A DNA stretch of 64,000 nucleotides from Roseinatronobacter alkalisoli (GTDB lineage Bacteria > Pseudomonadota > Alphaproteobacteria > Rhodobacterales > Rhodobacteraceae), in assembly GCF_028745735.1 (NCBI RefSeq), contig NZ_JAQZSM010000014.1, positions 1 through 64,000 on the forward strand, written 5' to 3'. The notes under the pieces were generated by a model. It saw only the letters and a list, made by a program, of their open reading frames with translations, was not told the DNA's origin and searched no databases. The translations under genes were made by a program, and so were the position numbers. This document shows positions 25,792 through 34,998 of this stretch, piece by piece; positions within the stretch are counted from its first letter, which is position 1; each line of letters starts with the position of its first letter.

Positions 25792-26633
25792 TCTCCGCCA
25801 GAATGAAGAAACACGGCGCAATCTGGATAGTACATGCATTGCTGGGGCTTTGGCTGGTTTTCTCACTCTTGCCACCGGTCATGCTGGTCGCGGCCAGCCT
25901 GAACCGCACAGCGCTTTTCCGCAGCCCGCTGGACCTGCTGATGTTCCGCGATTTCACGCTGGAAAACTTCAGCCAGGCATTCACCCGTGGCGATTTCTGG
26001 TTCTTCTTCACCAATTCGGTGATCATTTCTGCCTCTGCGGTGGTGATCACGCTGATCGTTTGCGTGCCTCTGGCCTATGGGCTGACCAAGATTTCGGGCC
26101 GCGCGCGCGAAGCGGTGTCCTTCGGCGTTCTGGCCATGCGCTTCATTCCATATGTGGTGCTGGCGCTGCCTTTGTTCCTGATCTTCGTCAATCTGGGCCT
26201 GTCAGGGTCGCGCGTCGGGCTGTTGCTGGCGCATCTGTCCATCCACATCCCCTTTGCGACATGGATGCTGGTTGGCTTTTTCGACACTGTACCACATGAG
26301 CTGGAAGAAGCGGGCATCGTCGATGGGTGCAGCCCGTGGAATCTGTTCTGGAATGTGACCCTGCCTGTCGTGCGCTCGGGCGTAGTGGCGCTGGCGATCC
26401 TGGTCTTTATCATTTCGTGGAATGAATACCTGTTCGCGCTGTTCCTTGCGGGCAATGATGCGCAACCCCTGACCGTGGGTATCACCCGCTTTCTGGGCGG
26501 GGCCGAGGCAGGGGCCGAATACGGGATTATCGCGGCCTATGCGGTGCTTGTCATCGCGCCTGTCATCCTGTTTGCACTGACCGCCAATCGCTTCATTGTC
26601 AGCGGTATGACGGCAGGTGCGGTAAAAGGGTAA
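25788..26633 (+). CDS. CUT1 sugar ABC transporter permease 2 (MalG/UgpE type)
   Basis: 281 residues, six membrane helices. The EAA loop reads ELEEAGIVDGCSPWNLFWNV, followed by LPVVRSGVVALAILVF. The start overlaps the stop of permease 1, so the two subunits are translationally coupled. It is the last gene of the operon; a divergently oriented second ROK gene ends 164 bases beyond. Confidence 0.9.
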   Translation: MISARMKKHGAIWIVHALLGLWLVFSLLPPVMLVAASLNRTALFRSPLDLLMFRDFTLENFSQAFTRGDFWFFFTNSVIISASAVVITLIVCVPLAYGLTKISGRAREAVSFGVLAMRFIPYVVLALPLFLIFVNLGLSGSRVGLLLAHLSIHIPFATWMLVGFFDTVPHELEEAGIVDGCSPWNLFWNVTLPVVRSGVVALAILVFIISWNEYLFALFLAGNDAQPLTVGITRFLGGAEAGAEYGIIAAYAVLVIAPVILFALTANRFIVSGMTAGAVKG

Positions 26634-26796
26634 CCTGTCGTCGGGGCTTTCACGGCGCGGGACAAAACCCGCAAGGTGGCCCATGCCATCGGCGGGCCGT
26701 TTCACGGCCTGCCGGTTGCGCAGTTTGGGATATTCCTAACCCCTGCACCAGGTCGGAACTGGCCAGTTTTGCGTTCCTACTTGATATGCGGAACCA

Positions 26797-28023
26797 TTAA
26801 TCGCCCGAAGTCTGACCGTTCCCCAGACCCACCTCTGTGGTGATCAGGAAGCGATCTGTCAGCGGAAGCGCCGCCGCCCCAAGCGCGCGGGCGTCACTGC
26901 CCAGACTGCCCTCGCTGATAAGGGGCCGATCAATACCCGCAAGGTTCTGCGCGTTCATTGCAGCTTGCACACTTTCCAGCAGACGCCTGCGGATAGCGGG
27001 CGGGAACCAACCGTCAATCACAACGGCCTTGAAGTCGATCACGGCAAGGCAGGCGACAGTCGCCTGTGCAATCGCCTGCGCAGCCCGGGCAATCCAGTCG
27101 GAAATCAGATGATCCGGCACAGGCCAATCCTGTGGGTCCGTCCACAAAAGGTCGGGATCCAGCCCTTCGGTTACAAGCCGCTGTTCCAGCGAAAAGATCG
27201 AGGCAAGCTCGATCAGCTGGACAGTCCTGCCATCAGGCGCGCGCACCGGCATCGACCCCAATGCGCCGGAATTTCCGCTTTCGCCAGTATGCAACGCCCC
27301 GTTCAGGACGACACCACCACCAATGAAGAAACCGATGTAGAAATATACAAAATCCCGCGGCATGGCACGGGTGCCGAAAACCAGTTCCGCCCCACAAGCC
27401 GCGCTGGCGTCATTGCGCAGGAACACCGGATAAGGCAATTGCGCGCCCAGATCGGCGCATAGATCGCAATCGCGCCAGCGGTCCATCATCGCCTGCGGGG
27501 CGGAAATCGTTTCAGACCAGTCCCATATCTGAAACGGCTGCGCGATCCCCATTCCGGCCACGCGCGCGCGGTCATGTTCCGGCAACCTTTGCACCAGTTC
27601 ATGCGCGGCCTTCAGCGCAAAGGCGCGCGCGGCCTTGGGTTCGGGCCAGTCATGGCGCAGCATCCTGCGGTCGCGGATCGCGCCATGAAAATCGATCAGG
27701 ATCATCTCACTGGAACGCCGCCCGATCTTGAGTCCCAGAAAATAGGCCCCGTTCGCCGCCAGCGACATAGGCACCGAAGGCTGCCCGATTCGCCCACGGA
27801 CCGGATCGCCCTTTTCCAGAAACCCGTCTTGTTCCAATGCGCGGATGATGACGGAAACCGTCTGCGCCGAAAGCCCTGTGACACGGGCGATTTCGGCTTT
27901 CGGCATGGCGCCCTGCGTATGCAACAGGGTGAACAGCAAGCGTTCATTCCAGGCGCGCAAACCAGACTGATTCGAGCCGCGCATGCTTTGCGACGATGGG
28001 GTTTGACCGGAATTTTCGTTCAT
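26797..28023 (-). CDS. ROK-family repressor of the frcBCA system (FrcR-like)
   Basis: 408 residues, clearly related to the ROK protein at 20135-21295 (shared GSNQ start, LKIGRR, FFIGGGVVLNGA, sugar fold). The HTH is ERLLFTLLHTQGAMPKAEIA then TGLSAQTVSVIIRALEQDGF. The classical CxCGxxGC zinc site is absent. ATG at 28023 has AGAAGGTGAC upstream. It diverges from frcB and likely represses that operon, releasing when its sugar is present. Confidence 0.87.
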   Translation of the reverse strand: MNENSGQTPSSQSMRGSNQSGLRAWNERLLFTLLHTQGAMPKAEIARVTGLSAQTVSVIIRALEQDGFLEKGDPVRGRIGQPSVPMSLAANGAYFLGLKIGRRSSEMILIDFHGAIRDRRMLRHDWPEPKAARAFALKAAHELVQRLPEHDRARVAGMGIAQPFQIWDWSETISAPQAMMDRWRDCDLCADLGAQLPYPVFLRNDASAACGAELVFGTRAMPRDFVYFYIGFFIGGGVVLNGALHTGESGNSGALGSMPVRAPDGRTVQLIELASIFSLEQRLVTEGLDPDLLWTDPQDWPVPDHLISDWIARAAQAIAQATVACLAVIDFKAVVIDGWFPPAIRRRLLESVQAAMNAQNLAGIDRPLISEGSLGSDARALGAAALPLTDRFLITTEVGLGNGQTSGD

Positions 28024-28069
28024 ATGTCACCTTCTGCTGCCTCTATGATTGCGAGATAAACGCGTATTC

Positions 28070-28105
28070 TGTCAATACTAAATAAAAGTGATTTATTTAT
28101 TGACA
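28070..28105. promoter_or_regulatory. Long AT-rich inverted repeat and TTGACA box between the ROK gene and frcB
   Basis: TGTCAATA (28070-28077) faces TATTGACA (28098-28105). The inner parts CTAAATAAA and TTTATT extend the symmetry with a two-base offset. The right arm contains TTGACA at 28100-28105, a likely -35 of frcB. The shared TTATT(TA)TTGACA wording with the other ROK control region (21456-21465) hints that the two related repressors see related sites. Confidence 0.5.
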
Positions 28106-28205
28106 CAGATGCGATTCTACGGTTTCTTATGATCACCGCGACAGGCCGGACGGTAACACAAGCACTGACACCAGCCCCGCGCATTGCATTCCTGGGAGGA
28201 ACAGA

Positions 28206-29234
28206 ATGACACTCAAATCCGGACTGAAACTTTCACTGATGGGTGCTGTTGCCAGCACCGCATTGCTTGCCAGCCCTGCGAGCGCTGAAATCAGCGCCTG
28301 CCTGGTCACAAAAACCGACACCAACCCGTTCTTTGTGAAAATGCGCGAAGGCGCTGTCGCCGCTGCGGCCGAACTCGGGATAAATCTGCAAACCCATGCC
28401 GGGCGTCTGGACGGGGACGTGGAAACGCAGATCGCGGCTATCGAAAGCTGCGTCGCAGGCGGTGCCAGTGGCATTTTGCTGACGCCGAATGACAGCCGCG
28501 CGCTGGTTCCGGCAGTGACACAGGCACGTGAAAACGGTGTTCTTGTCATCATGCTCGACACCCCGCTGGAACCCGCAGATGCAGCCGATTCAACCTTTGC
28601 GACCGACAATTTTCTGGCCGGTGTCCTGATCGGGGAATGGGCGCTTGCCCAAATGGGCGACGATGCAGCCGACGCGAAAATCGCCACACTGGACCTGAAT
28701 GCCAGCCAGATTTCGGTCGATTACCTGCGCAATCAGGGGTTCATGACCGGCTTTGGCATTGATGTAAAAGATCCAACCGTGATCGGCGACGAAGATGACC
28801 CGCGTATTGTCGGCCATGATGTGACCAACGGCAATGAAGAAGGCGGGCGCACCGCAATGGAGAACCTGTTGCAGCGCGACCCCGGCATCAATCTGGTCTA
28901 TACCATCAACGAACCGGCAGCGGCCGGCGCATATGAAGCGCTGCGTTCAGTCGGGCGTCAGGATGACGTGCTGATCGTATCTGTGGACGGGGGCTGCCCC
29001 GGTGTGCAGAATGTGGCCGAAGGTATCATCGGGGCGACATCGATGCAGTTTCCGCTGCTGATGGCCGCCAAAGGTATCGAAGCCATCAAGGCCTATGCCG
29101 AAACCGGCGAAACGCCGGAAAACACCGATGGTCTGGATTTTTTCAACACAGGTGTGGAACTGGTTACCGACAACCCGGTGGAAGGCATTCCATCAATCAC
29201 ATCCGAAGAAGGTCTGACCCGCTGCTGGGGCTGA
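28206..29234 (+). CDS. frcB: Sugar ABC transporter substrate-binding protein (FrcB-like)
   Basis: 342 residues, signal peptide to about residue 27 ([19 protein letters not shown]). The periplasmic-binding-protein-like I fold shows [36 protein letters not shown] and [16 protein letters not shown], typical of ribose/fructose (CUT2) binding proteins, FrcB in particular. It would bind a ketose or pentose in the periplasm. GGGAGGAAC precedes the ATG. First gene of frcBCA. Confidence 0.84.
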   Translation: MTLKSGLKLSLMGAVASTALLASPASAEISACLVTKTDTNPFFVKMREGAVAAAAELGINLQTHAGRLDGDVETQIAAIESCVAGGASGILLTPNDSRALVPAVTQARENGVLVIMLDTPLEPADAADSTFATDNFLAGVLIGEWALAQMGDDAADAKIATLDLNASQISVDYLRNQGFMTGFGIDVKDPTVIGDEDDPRIVGHDVTNGNEEGGRTAMENLLQRDPGINLVYTINEPAAAGAYEALRSVGRQDDVLIVSVDGGCPGVQNVAEGIIGATSMQFPLLMAAKGIEAIKAYAETGETPENTDGLDFFNTGVELVTDNPVEGIPSITSEEGLTRCWG

Positions 29235-29269
29235 TCTGACCATTCGTTCCTGAAACATGACCAAGACCT

Positions 29270-29294
29270 TGCCGCCCGTGCTATAAGGGCGGCA
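29270..29294 (+). repeat. Hairpin between frcB and frcC
   Basis: TGCCGCCC and GGGCGGCA form a perfect 8-base stem with a 9-base loop in the 95-base gap. No T-run follows, so it is more likely an mRNA-stabilising or attenuating hairpin that favours frcB product than a full terminator. Confidence 0.55.
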
Positions 29295-29329
29295 GGGATA
29301 TGTCATTCCAGCCCAGCCGGAGGCCGCAG

Positions 29330-30403
29330 ATGTCCGACACCCCACGCAATACCGCTGAGTATGAGCAAGCGCTTGGCAGCGCAGATGCCCAGCTGGCAGA
29401 GTTCGAAGGACCAAAACGCACCTTGCTTGGCCATGTGCAGCATTTTCTGCATTCTCATCCGACCATGGTGCCCGTTATCGTTCTGGCGCTGAGCCTTGTT
29501 GTGTTCGGCATTCTGGCGGGCGAGCGTTTCTTTACGCCCTTTAACCTGTCGCTGATTCTGCAACAGGTGTCCATCATCGGCATTCTGGCAGCAGCGCAAT
29601 CCCTTATCATTCTGACTGCGGGCATTGACCTGTCGGTAGCCGCAATCATGGTGTTGATGTCCGTGGTATCGGGCAAGCTGGCGATCACGCTGGGCGTGCC
29701 CCCGTCCCTGGCGATCATGGCATCTTTCACGCTTGGCACACTGGCAGGGATGTTGAACGGGCTGCTGGTCACACGACTGCGCCTGCCCCCCTTCATTGTC
29801 ACGCTGGGCACATGGAACATTTTCTTTGCGCTGAGTCTGTGGTTATCAGGTGCGCAGTCGATCCGTAGTCAGGATATCGACCAGATGGCACCGCTGTTGA
29901 AATTCTTTGGCAATTCCTTCCGGGTTGGCGGGGCAAATATCACCTATGGGTCAATCCTCATGGTGCTTGTCTTTGCGACATTATGGTATTTGCTGAACAA
30001 AACCGCCTGGGGGCGACATGTTTATGCGGTGGGCGATGACAAGGACGCCGCCGAACTGGCAGGCATCCGCACCGACCGCATGTTGATTTCGGTTTACGCG
30101 CTGGCGGGTTTCATCTGTGCGCTCGCGGCCTGGGCCAGTATCGGGCGGGTGGGATCAATTTCGCCTCAGTCCTTCTATGAAGGGAATCTGCAATCCATCA
30201 CGGCGGTGGTGATCGGCGGCATCAGCCTGTTTGGCGGGCGCGGGTCCATCATGGGGGCGCTGTTTGGCGCGCTTATCGTGGGGGTGTTCCAGTCCGGCCT
30301 GCGTCTGGCGGGGGTGGATGTGCTGTGGCAGGTCTTTGCCATCGGCTGGCTTATCATCATTGCGGTCGCAATTGACCAATGGATCAGAAAGGTCTCAGCA
30401 TGA
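29330..30403 (+). CDS. frcC: CUT2 sugar ABC transporter permease (FrcC-like)
   Basis: 357 residues from the ATG at 29330, which has GGAGG six bases upstream; an ATG at 29300 would add 10 residues. About ten membrane helices. Family blocks: LIILTAGIDLSVAAIMVLMS, LPPFIVTLGTWNIFFALSLW, DDKDAAELAGIRTDRML and AVVIGGISLFGGRGSIMGA, all of the RbsC/FrcC kind. The N-terminal 60 residues are hydrophilic, as in FrcC. It overlaps frcA by four bases. Confidence 0.86.
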   Translation: MSDTPRNTAEYEQALGSADAQLAEFEGPKRTLLGHVQHFLHSHPTMVPVIVLALSLVVFGILAGERFFTPFNLSLILQQVSIIGILAAAQSLIILTAGIDLSVAAIMVLMSVVSGKLAITLGVPPSLAIMASFTLGTLAGMLNGLLVTRLRLPPFIVTLGTWNIFFALSLWLSGAQSIRSQDIDQMAPLLKFFGNSFRVGGANITYGSILMVLVFATLWYLLNKTAWGRHVYAVGDDKDAAELAGIRTDRMLISVYALAGFICALAAWASIGRVGSISPQSFYEGNLQSITAVVIGGISLFGGRGSIMGALFGALIVGVFQSGLRLAGVDVLWQVFAIGWLIIIAVAIDQWIRKVSA

Positions 30404-31170
30404 CACAGGAACCCATTCTGAAGGCACGCGGACTGGTCAAGCGTTATGGGCGCGTCACGGCCCTTGATCACTGCGATTTCGACCTGATGCCGGGCGAAAT
30501 TCTGGCCGTGATCGGTGACAACGGCGCAGGAAAATCCAGCCTGATCAAGGCATTGTCAGGGGCCGTGACCGTTGATGAAGGGGAAATCACCCTGGAGGGG
30601 CAGCGCATCAGCTTCACCTCGCCGTTGCAGGCGCGCGAAGCGGGTATTGAAACCGTCTATCAGACGCTTGCCCTGTCGCCTGCCCTGTCCATCGTGGAAA
30701 ACATGTTCATCGGGCGTGAATTGCGTAAACCGGGGCCGCTGGGGCAGTGGTTGCGCATGCTTGACATGCCCGCCATGCAGCAATTTGCCCGCACCAAGCT
30801 GAATGATCTGGGGCTGATGACCATTCAGAATATCAACCAGCCGGTTGAAACGCTTTCGGGCGGGCAGCGCCAGGGCGTGGCGGTGGCGCGTGCGGCAGCG
30901 TTCGGTTCCAGGGTGGTGATCCTTGACGAACCTACCGCAGCACTGGGCGTGAAAGAAAGCCGCAAGGTGTTGGAGCTGATCCTTGACGTAAGATCGCGCG
31001 GGATTCCGATTGTGCTTATCAGCCACAACATGCCCCATGTCTTCGAGGTGGCTGACCGCATTCATGTGCATCGACTGGGTAAGCGACTTTGCGTAATCGA
31101 CCCGAAAGAACATTCGATGTCCGATGCCGTGGCCTATATGACCGGCGCGAAACGACCCGAAGCGGCATGA
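30400..31170 (+). CDS. frcA: CUT2 sugar ABC transporter ATPase (FrcA-like)
   Basis: 256 residues, a single nucleotide-binding domain in contrast to the doubled RbsA, which is the FrcA form. Walker A GDNGAGKSSLIKAL, signature LSGGQRQGVAVARAA (Gln-Gly in place of Gln-Arg), Walker B VVILDEPTAALGV and switch LISHNMPHVFEVAD are present. The ATG overlaps the frcC stop. In Sinorhizobium the frc operon ends in frcK; here the FrcK-like kinase is in the neighbouring operon at 21605. Confidence 0.87.
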   Translation: MTQEPILKARGLVKRYGRVTALDHCDFDLMPGEILAVIGDNGAGKSSLIKALSGAVTVDEGEITLEGQRISFTSPLQAREAGIETVYQTLALSPALSIVENMFIGRELRKPGPLGQWLRMLDMPAMQQFARTKLNDLGLMTIQNINQPVETLSGGQRQGVAVARAAAFGSRVVILDEPTAALGVKESRKVLELILDVRSRGIPIVLISHNMPHVFEVADRIHVHRLGKRLCVIDPKEHSMSDAVAYMTGAKRPEAA

Positions 31171-31370
31171 ATGGTGGCGCGTGCCCCTTCGGGTTAACGC
31201 CGCACCATTGAGTCCCGATCAAGGGCCGGAAACGGAAACTGCCGTACCGGCCCTGCCCATATTCCTGTGCGACGCCATTTCATTTTGCTGGATGTGACGT
31301 TCAGAAAATCTGCTAATCTGCGTCCAGGCCGGTAATTGCTGTACCGGTATTCAAACAAGGAGTCGCAAGG

Positions 31371-31676
31371 ATGCCCGGAGCAAAGATGTTCTTGTTGCCA
31401 TTGGCAGCCTGGTGTGTGGTGGTTGCCGGGACGCTGTTGGCATTCCTGTTTCTGGAACCATCGGGCGACGGTTCTACGCGCGGATTCACCTTTATCTGGA
31501 TCGGGCTGATCGGGTTCATCCTGGCGTTGTTGCTGGCATTTACTGCGGCGCGCATGGCCAAAGGCGCAGCGGGCAGGCCTGCCCGGTTGGCGCGGGCACT
31601 GCCCATGGTGATGGTCTTCATCGTGCTTGTACCGATCATGCTGCGCATGTTGGTGGCGCTGTTCGCCCCCTACTGA
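31371..31676 (+). CDS. Small membrane protein of unknown function
   Basis: 101 residues with three hydrophobic segments (about 6-28, 42-62, 78-97) and a short basic loop MAKGAAGRPARLARAL between the second and third. AAGGAG sits upstream of the ATG. I do not recognise a family. It converges on dnaE2, whose stop is 16 bases away, and stands alone after frcA. Confidence 0.65.
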   Translation: MPGAKMFLLPLAAWCVVVAGTLLAFLFLEPSGDGSTRGFTFIWIGLIGFILALLLAFTAARMAKGAAGRPARLARALPMVMVFIVLVPIMLRMLVALFAPY

Positions 31677-31692
31677 CGCCATATCTCAGTTC

Positions 31693-34600
31693 TCAATGGA
31701 AATCGCGGCTTGGGAAAAGACGCTTGGCCTGTTCACGCGGATGGTGGGCGCGGGGCGGATAGCGCGGCGGGCGGGGGGCATCATCGGTCTGCGGCGCAGT
31801 CAGGCCGATAACACTGTCCAGCGGGTGGCCAAGCTCTGACAAACGGTGCGAAAGATCCTCGATCTGATCGGCGATCAGATGCACCACAATCCCTTCGCGC
31901 TCCAGTCGTCCTGTCACGCGCAGCAGTCGCCCGCCCATGACAATCCGCCGGAATCGCGCATAGGTTTTCGGCCAGACCACCACATTGGACACGCCGGTTT
32001 CATCCTCCAGCGTCAGGAATATCACGCCCGACGCGGTGCCGGGGCGCTGGCGGGTAATCACCAGCCCGCAGACCGATATCCGCCCAAGTGGCGCAGTGAC
32101 AAGCCGGTCATGCGGGGTCAGCCCCGCAATGGCGGGGCGCAACAATTCCATCGGATGGGCGCGCAGACTCAGGCGCAGGGCGATGTAATCTTCGACCATT
32201 TCCTCGCCCAGATGCATGGCAGGCAGGGGCACGACCGGTTCACGCAGCCCTTCGCCATCAATCGGATCGGCGAAAAGCGGCAGCGGCGCGGGCGCGCGGA
32301 TGGCGCGGACTGCCCAAAGCGCCGCGCGCCGTGTCAGACCCGCCCCTGCAAAGGCATCCGCCTCTGCCAGGCGTTCCAGCACCGCAGGTGCCACCCCTGC
32401 CCGCAGCCACAGGTTTTCGGGGTCAGGATAACCATTGCCGCGTGCCGCAACAATCCAGTCAGCATCATCGTGCCCAAACCCCCTGATCTGGCGAAATCCC
32501 AACCGCAGCGCCAATGCACCATCACCGCGCCGTTCCAGGATATTGTCCCATTGCGAACGGTTCACACAAACCGGGCGCACATCCACACCATGGTCACGCG
32601 CATCGCGCACAATCTGGGCAGGCGCGTAGAACCCCATCGGCTGGGAATTCAGCAATGCGCAGGCAAAGATCGCCGGATGGTGGCATTTCAGCCATGATGA
32701 CACATAGGTCAGCATAGCAAAGGCCGCTGCATGGCTTTCGGGAAATCCGTAATCGGCAAACCCTTCGATCTGGGCGAAACAGGCTTCGGCCACGTCACGC
32801 GCATAGCCATTGTTCAGCATTCCGTTGATGAAGCGTTCGCGATGCGCGCCAATTGTACCCATGCGCCGGAATGACGCCAGCGAGCGGCGCAGCCTGTCCG
32901 CTTCTTCTGCGGTGTAACCTGCACCCACGACGGCAATCTGCATGGCCTGTTCCTGAAACAACGGCACGCCCAGCGTCTTGCGCGTCACCTGTTCCAGCGC
33001 CGGGCCAAAGGGTTCGGGGGTTTCAAGCCCCTGCCGACGACGAATATAGGGTTTGACCATGCCCCCCTGAATGGGGCCGGGGCGCACAATGGCCACCTCG
33101 ATCACCAGATCATAGAATTCGCGCGGCTTCATCCGGGGCAGGAAATTCATCTGCGCCCGGCTTTCCACCTGAAACACGCCCACAGCATCAGCACGGCACA
33201 ACATGTCATAGGTGGCGGGGTCCTGCTGCGGCACGGTGTCCAGTGTCAGGCGGGTTTGCGCATGGGTTTGCAATAAATCAAACGCCTTGCGGATACAGGT
33301 CAGCATACCCAGCGACAGGATATCAACCTTCAGGATGCCCAGTGCGTCAATATCATCCTTGTCCCATTCGATAACCGTGCGCCCCGCCATCGCGGCATTT
33401 TCAATGGGGCAAAGTTCATCCAGCCTGCCTTTGGTAATGACGAACCCGCCGACATGCTGGCTCAGATGACGCGGGAAACCGATGATTTCCCTGATCAGGC
33501 GCAGGGTCAGGGACAGGCGGCTGTCGCGCGGGTCCAGCCCCAGTTCGTACAGGCGTGCAGGATCGGCCCCGCCATTCGAGTATCCCCATATCTGGCCGGA
33601 CAGCGCGGATGTGACATCCACGCTCAGCCCCATGACCTTGCCCACTTCGCGGATGGCGGCACGGGTGCGGAAATGGATGACCGTGGCGCACAGACCGGCA
33701 CGGTCACGCGTGTAGCGGTCATAGATCCACTGGATGATCTCTTCGCGGCGTTCATGTTCGAAATCCACGTCAATATCGGGCGGTTCGGCGCGGTGGCGCG
33801 AAATGAAACGTTCAACCACCATGCCTATCATGTCAGGGCTGACATCGGTGATACCCAACAGGTAGCACAGGATGGAATTGGCGGCAGACCCCCGCCCCTG
33901 ACACAGAATGCCGCGCGAGCGCGCCTCGGCCACGATGTCATGCACTGTCAGGAAATAGGCGGCGTAGTTCAGGTCTGCCACCAGCGCCAGTTCCTTGGCC
34001 ATCAACCCCTGCACCCGTTGCGGCGCGCCTTGCGGATAACGCCGCGCCATGCCTTCGCGCGCCAACCGTTCCAGCCGCGCTTGCGGGGCCTCTCCCTGCG
34101 CAATCTCGTCAGGGTATTCATAGCTGAGCTGCCCCAGATCAAATGCGCAGCGCCCTGAAATCTCCAGCGTGCGCCGGATCGCGGCGGGGTGGCGGCGATA
34201 AAGACGCGCCATGTCGGCATGGCCCTTCAGGCGACGTTCTGCATTGGGCAGCGCGCGGGTGCCAATCCGGTCAATGGTGATCCCTTCGCGCAGGCATGTC
34301 AGCACATCGGCCAGCGGGCGGCGCGCAGCGCGGTGCATCAGCACATCGCCCACGGCCACCATTGGCGCGCTGGTGTGCTGCGCCAGTTGCGCGCAGGCAT
34401 CAAACCAGCCCTGATCGCTGCCGTCATAACGCGGGGCCGCGCCCAGAAATACCTGTCCGGGATAGCGTGATTGCAACACCTTCAGCGGGGTTTCAGCCAG
34501 TGTCGGATCGGCAGGCGGCAAGGCAATCAGGATCATGCCCTGACAGCCCTTTTCAAGGTCGCGCAGAACCAGATGACATTCGCCCTTGGCGGCGCGGCGC

Positions 34601-34998
34601 TTGCCCTGTGTCAGCAACCGCGCCAGCCGGTGATATGCTGCACGGTCGGTGGGCAGAGCGATCCAGTCCACCGGGCAATCACCCAGCACCAGCCGCGCGC
34701 CCACAATCAGCTTCGGCAAATCCGGCAGGTCCGGATATGGCAATTCGCGTGCCGAAATCTGCTGACGTGATGAGGCGTCCATGCGCGTTGACGACCGGAC
34801 CGGCAACCCCTTGCACGCCTCCTCGCGCAGAATTTTCAGGGCCGACCATGCGCGCACCACCCCTGCCAACGAATTGCGGTCCGTGATGGCAATGGCCGCC
34901 AGCCCCAGTTCCGCCGCGCGCAACACCAGTTCTTCGGGATGTGACGCGCCAGTCAGGAAGGTGAAATTCGAGGTGACGCATAACTCTGCATAGCTCAT
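31693..34998 (-). CDS. dnaE2: Error-prone DNA polymerase III alpha subunit DnaE2 (ImuC)
   Basis: 1101 residues, usual for DnaE2. The N-terminal PHP domain begins YAELCVTSNFTFLTGASHPE; the polymerase core has PDIDVDFEHERREEIIQWIY with catalytic aspartates near residue 407, and GFADYGFPESHAAAFAMLTY; an OB fold near residue 980 (ISVCGLVITRQRPGTASG) ends it. It lengthens primers past DNA damage together with ImuA and ImuB in the SOS mutasome. The ATG at 34998 overlaps the imuB stop by four bases; the frame is open further upstream only within imuB. Confidence 0.95.
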   Translation of the reverse strand: MSYAELCVTSNFTFLTGASHPEELVLRAAELGLAAIAITDRNSLAGVVRAWSALKILREEACKGLPVRSSTRMDASSRQQISARELPYPDLPDLPKLIVGARLVLGDCPVDWIALPTDRAAYHRLARLLTQGKRRAAKGECHLVLRDLEKGCQGMILIALPPADPTLAETPLKVLQSRYPGQVFLGAAPRYDGSDQGWFDACAQLAQHTSAPMVAVGDVLMHRAARRPLADVLTCLREGITIDRIGTRALPNAERRLKGHADMARLYRRHPAAIRRTLEISGRCAFDLGQLSYEYPDEIAQGEAPQARLERLAREGMARRYPQGAPQRVQGLMAKELALVADLNYAAYFLTVHDIVAEARSRGILCQGRGSAANSILCYLLGITDVSPDMIGMVVERFISRHRAEPPDIDVDFEHERREEIIQWIYDRYTRDRAGLCATVIHFRTRAAIREVGKVMGLSVDVTSALSGQIWGYSNGGADPARLYELGLDPRDSRLSLTLRLIREIIGFPRHLSQHVGGFVITKGRLDELCPIENAAMAGRTVIEWDKDDIDALGILKVDILSLGMLTCIRKAFDLLQTHAQTRLTLDTVPQQDPATYDMLCRADAVGVFQVESRAQMNFLPRMKPREFYDLVIEVAIVRPGPIQGGMVKPYIRRRQGLETPEPFGPALEQVTRKTLGVPLFQEQAMQIAVVGAGYTAEEADRLRRSLASFRRMGTIGAHRERFINGMLNNGYARDVAEACFAQIEGFADYGFPESHAAAFAMLTYVSSWLKCHHPAIFACALLNSQPMGFYAPAQIVRDARDHGVDVRPVCVNRSQWDNILERRGDGALALRLGFRQIRGFGHDDADWIVAARGNGYPDPENLWLRAGVAPAVLERLAEADAFAGAGLTRRAALWAVRAIRAPAPLPLFADPIDGEGLREPVVPLPAMHLGEEMVEDYIALRLSLRAHPMELLRPAIAGLTPHDRLVTAPLGRISVCGLVITRQRPGTASGVIFLTLEDETGVSNVVVWPKTYARFRRIVMGGRLLRVTGRLEREGIVVHLIADQIEDLSHRLSELGHPLDSVIGLTAPQTDDAPRPPRYPPRAHHPREQAKRLFPSRDFH

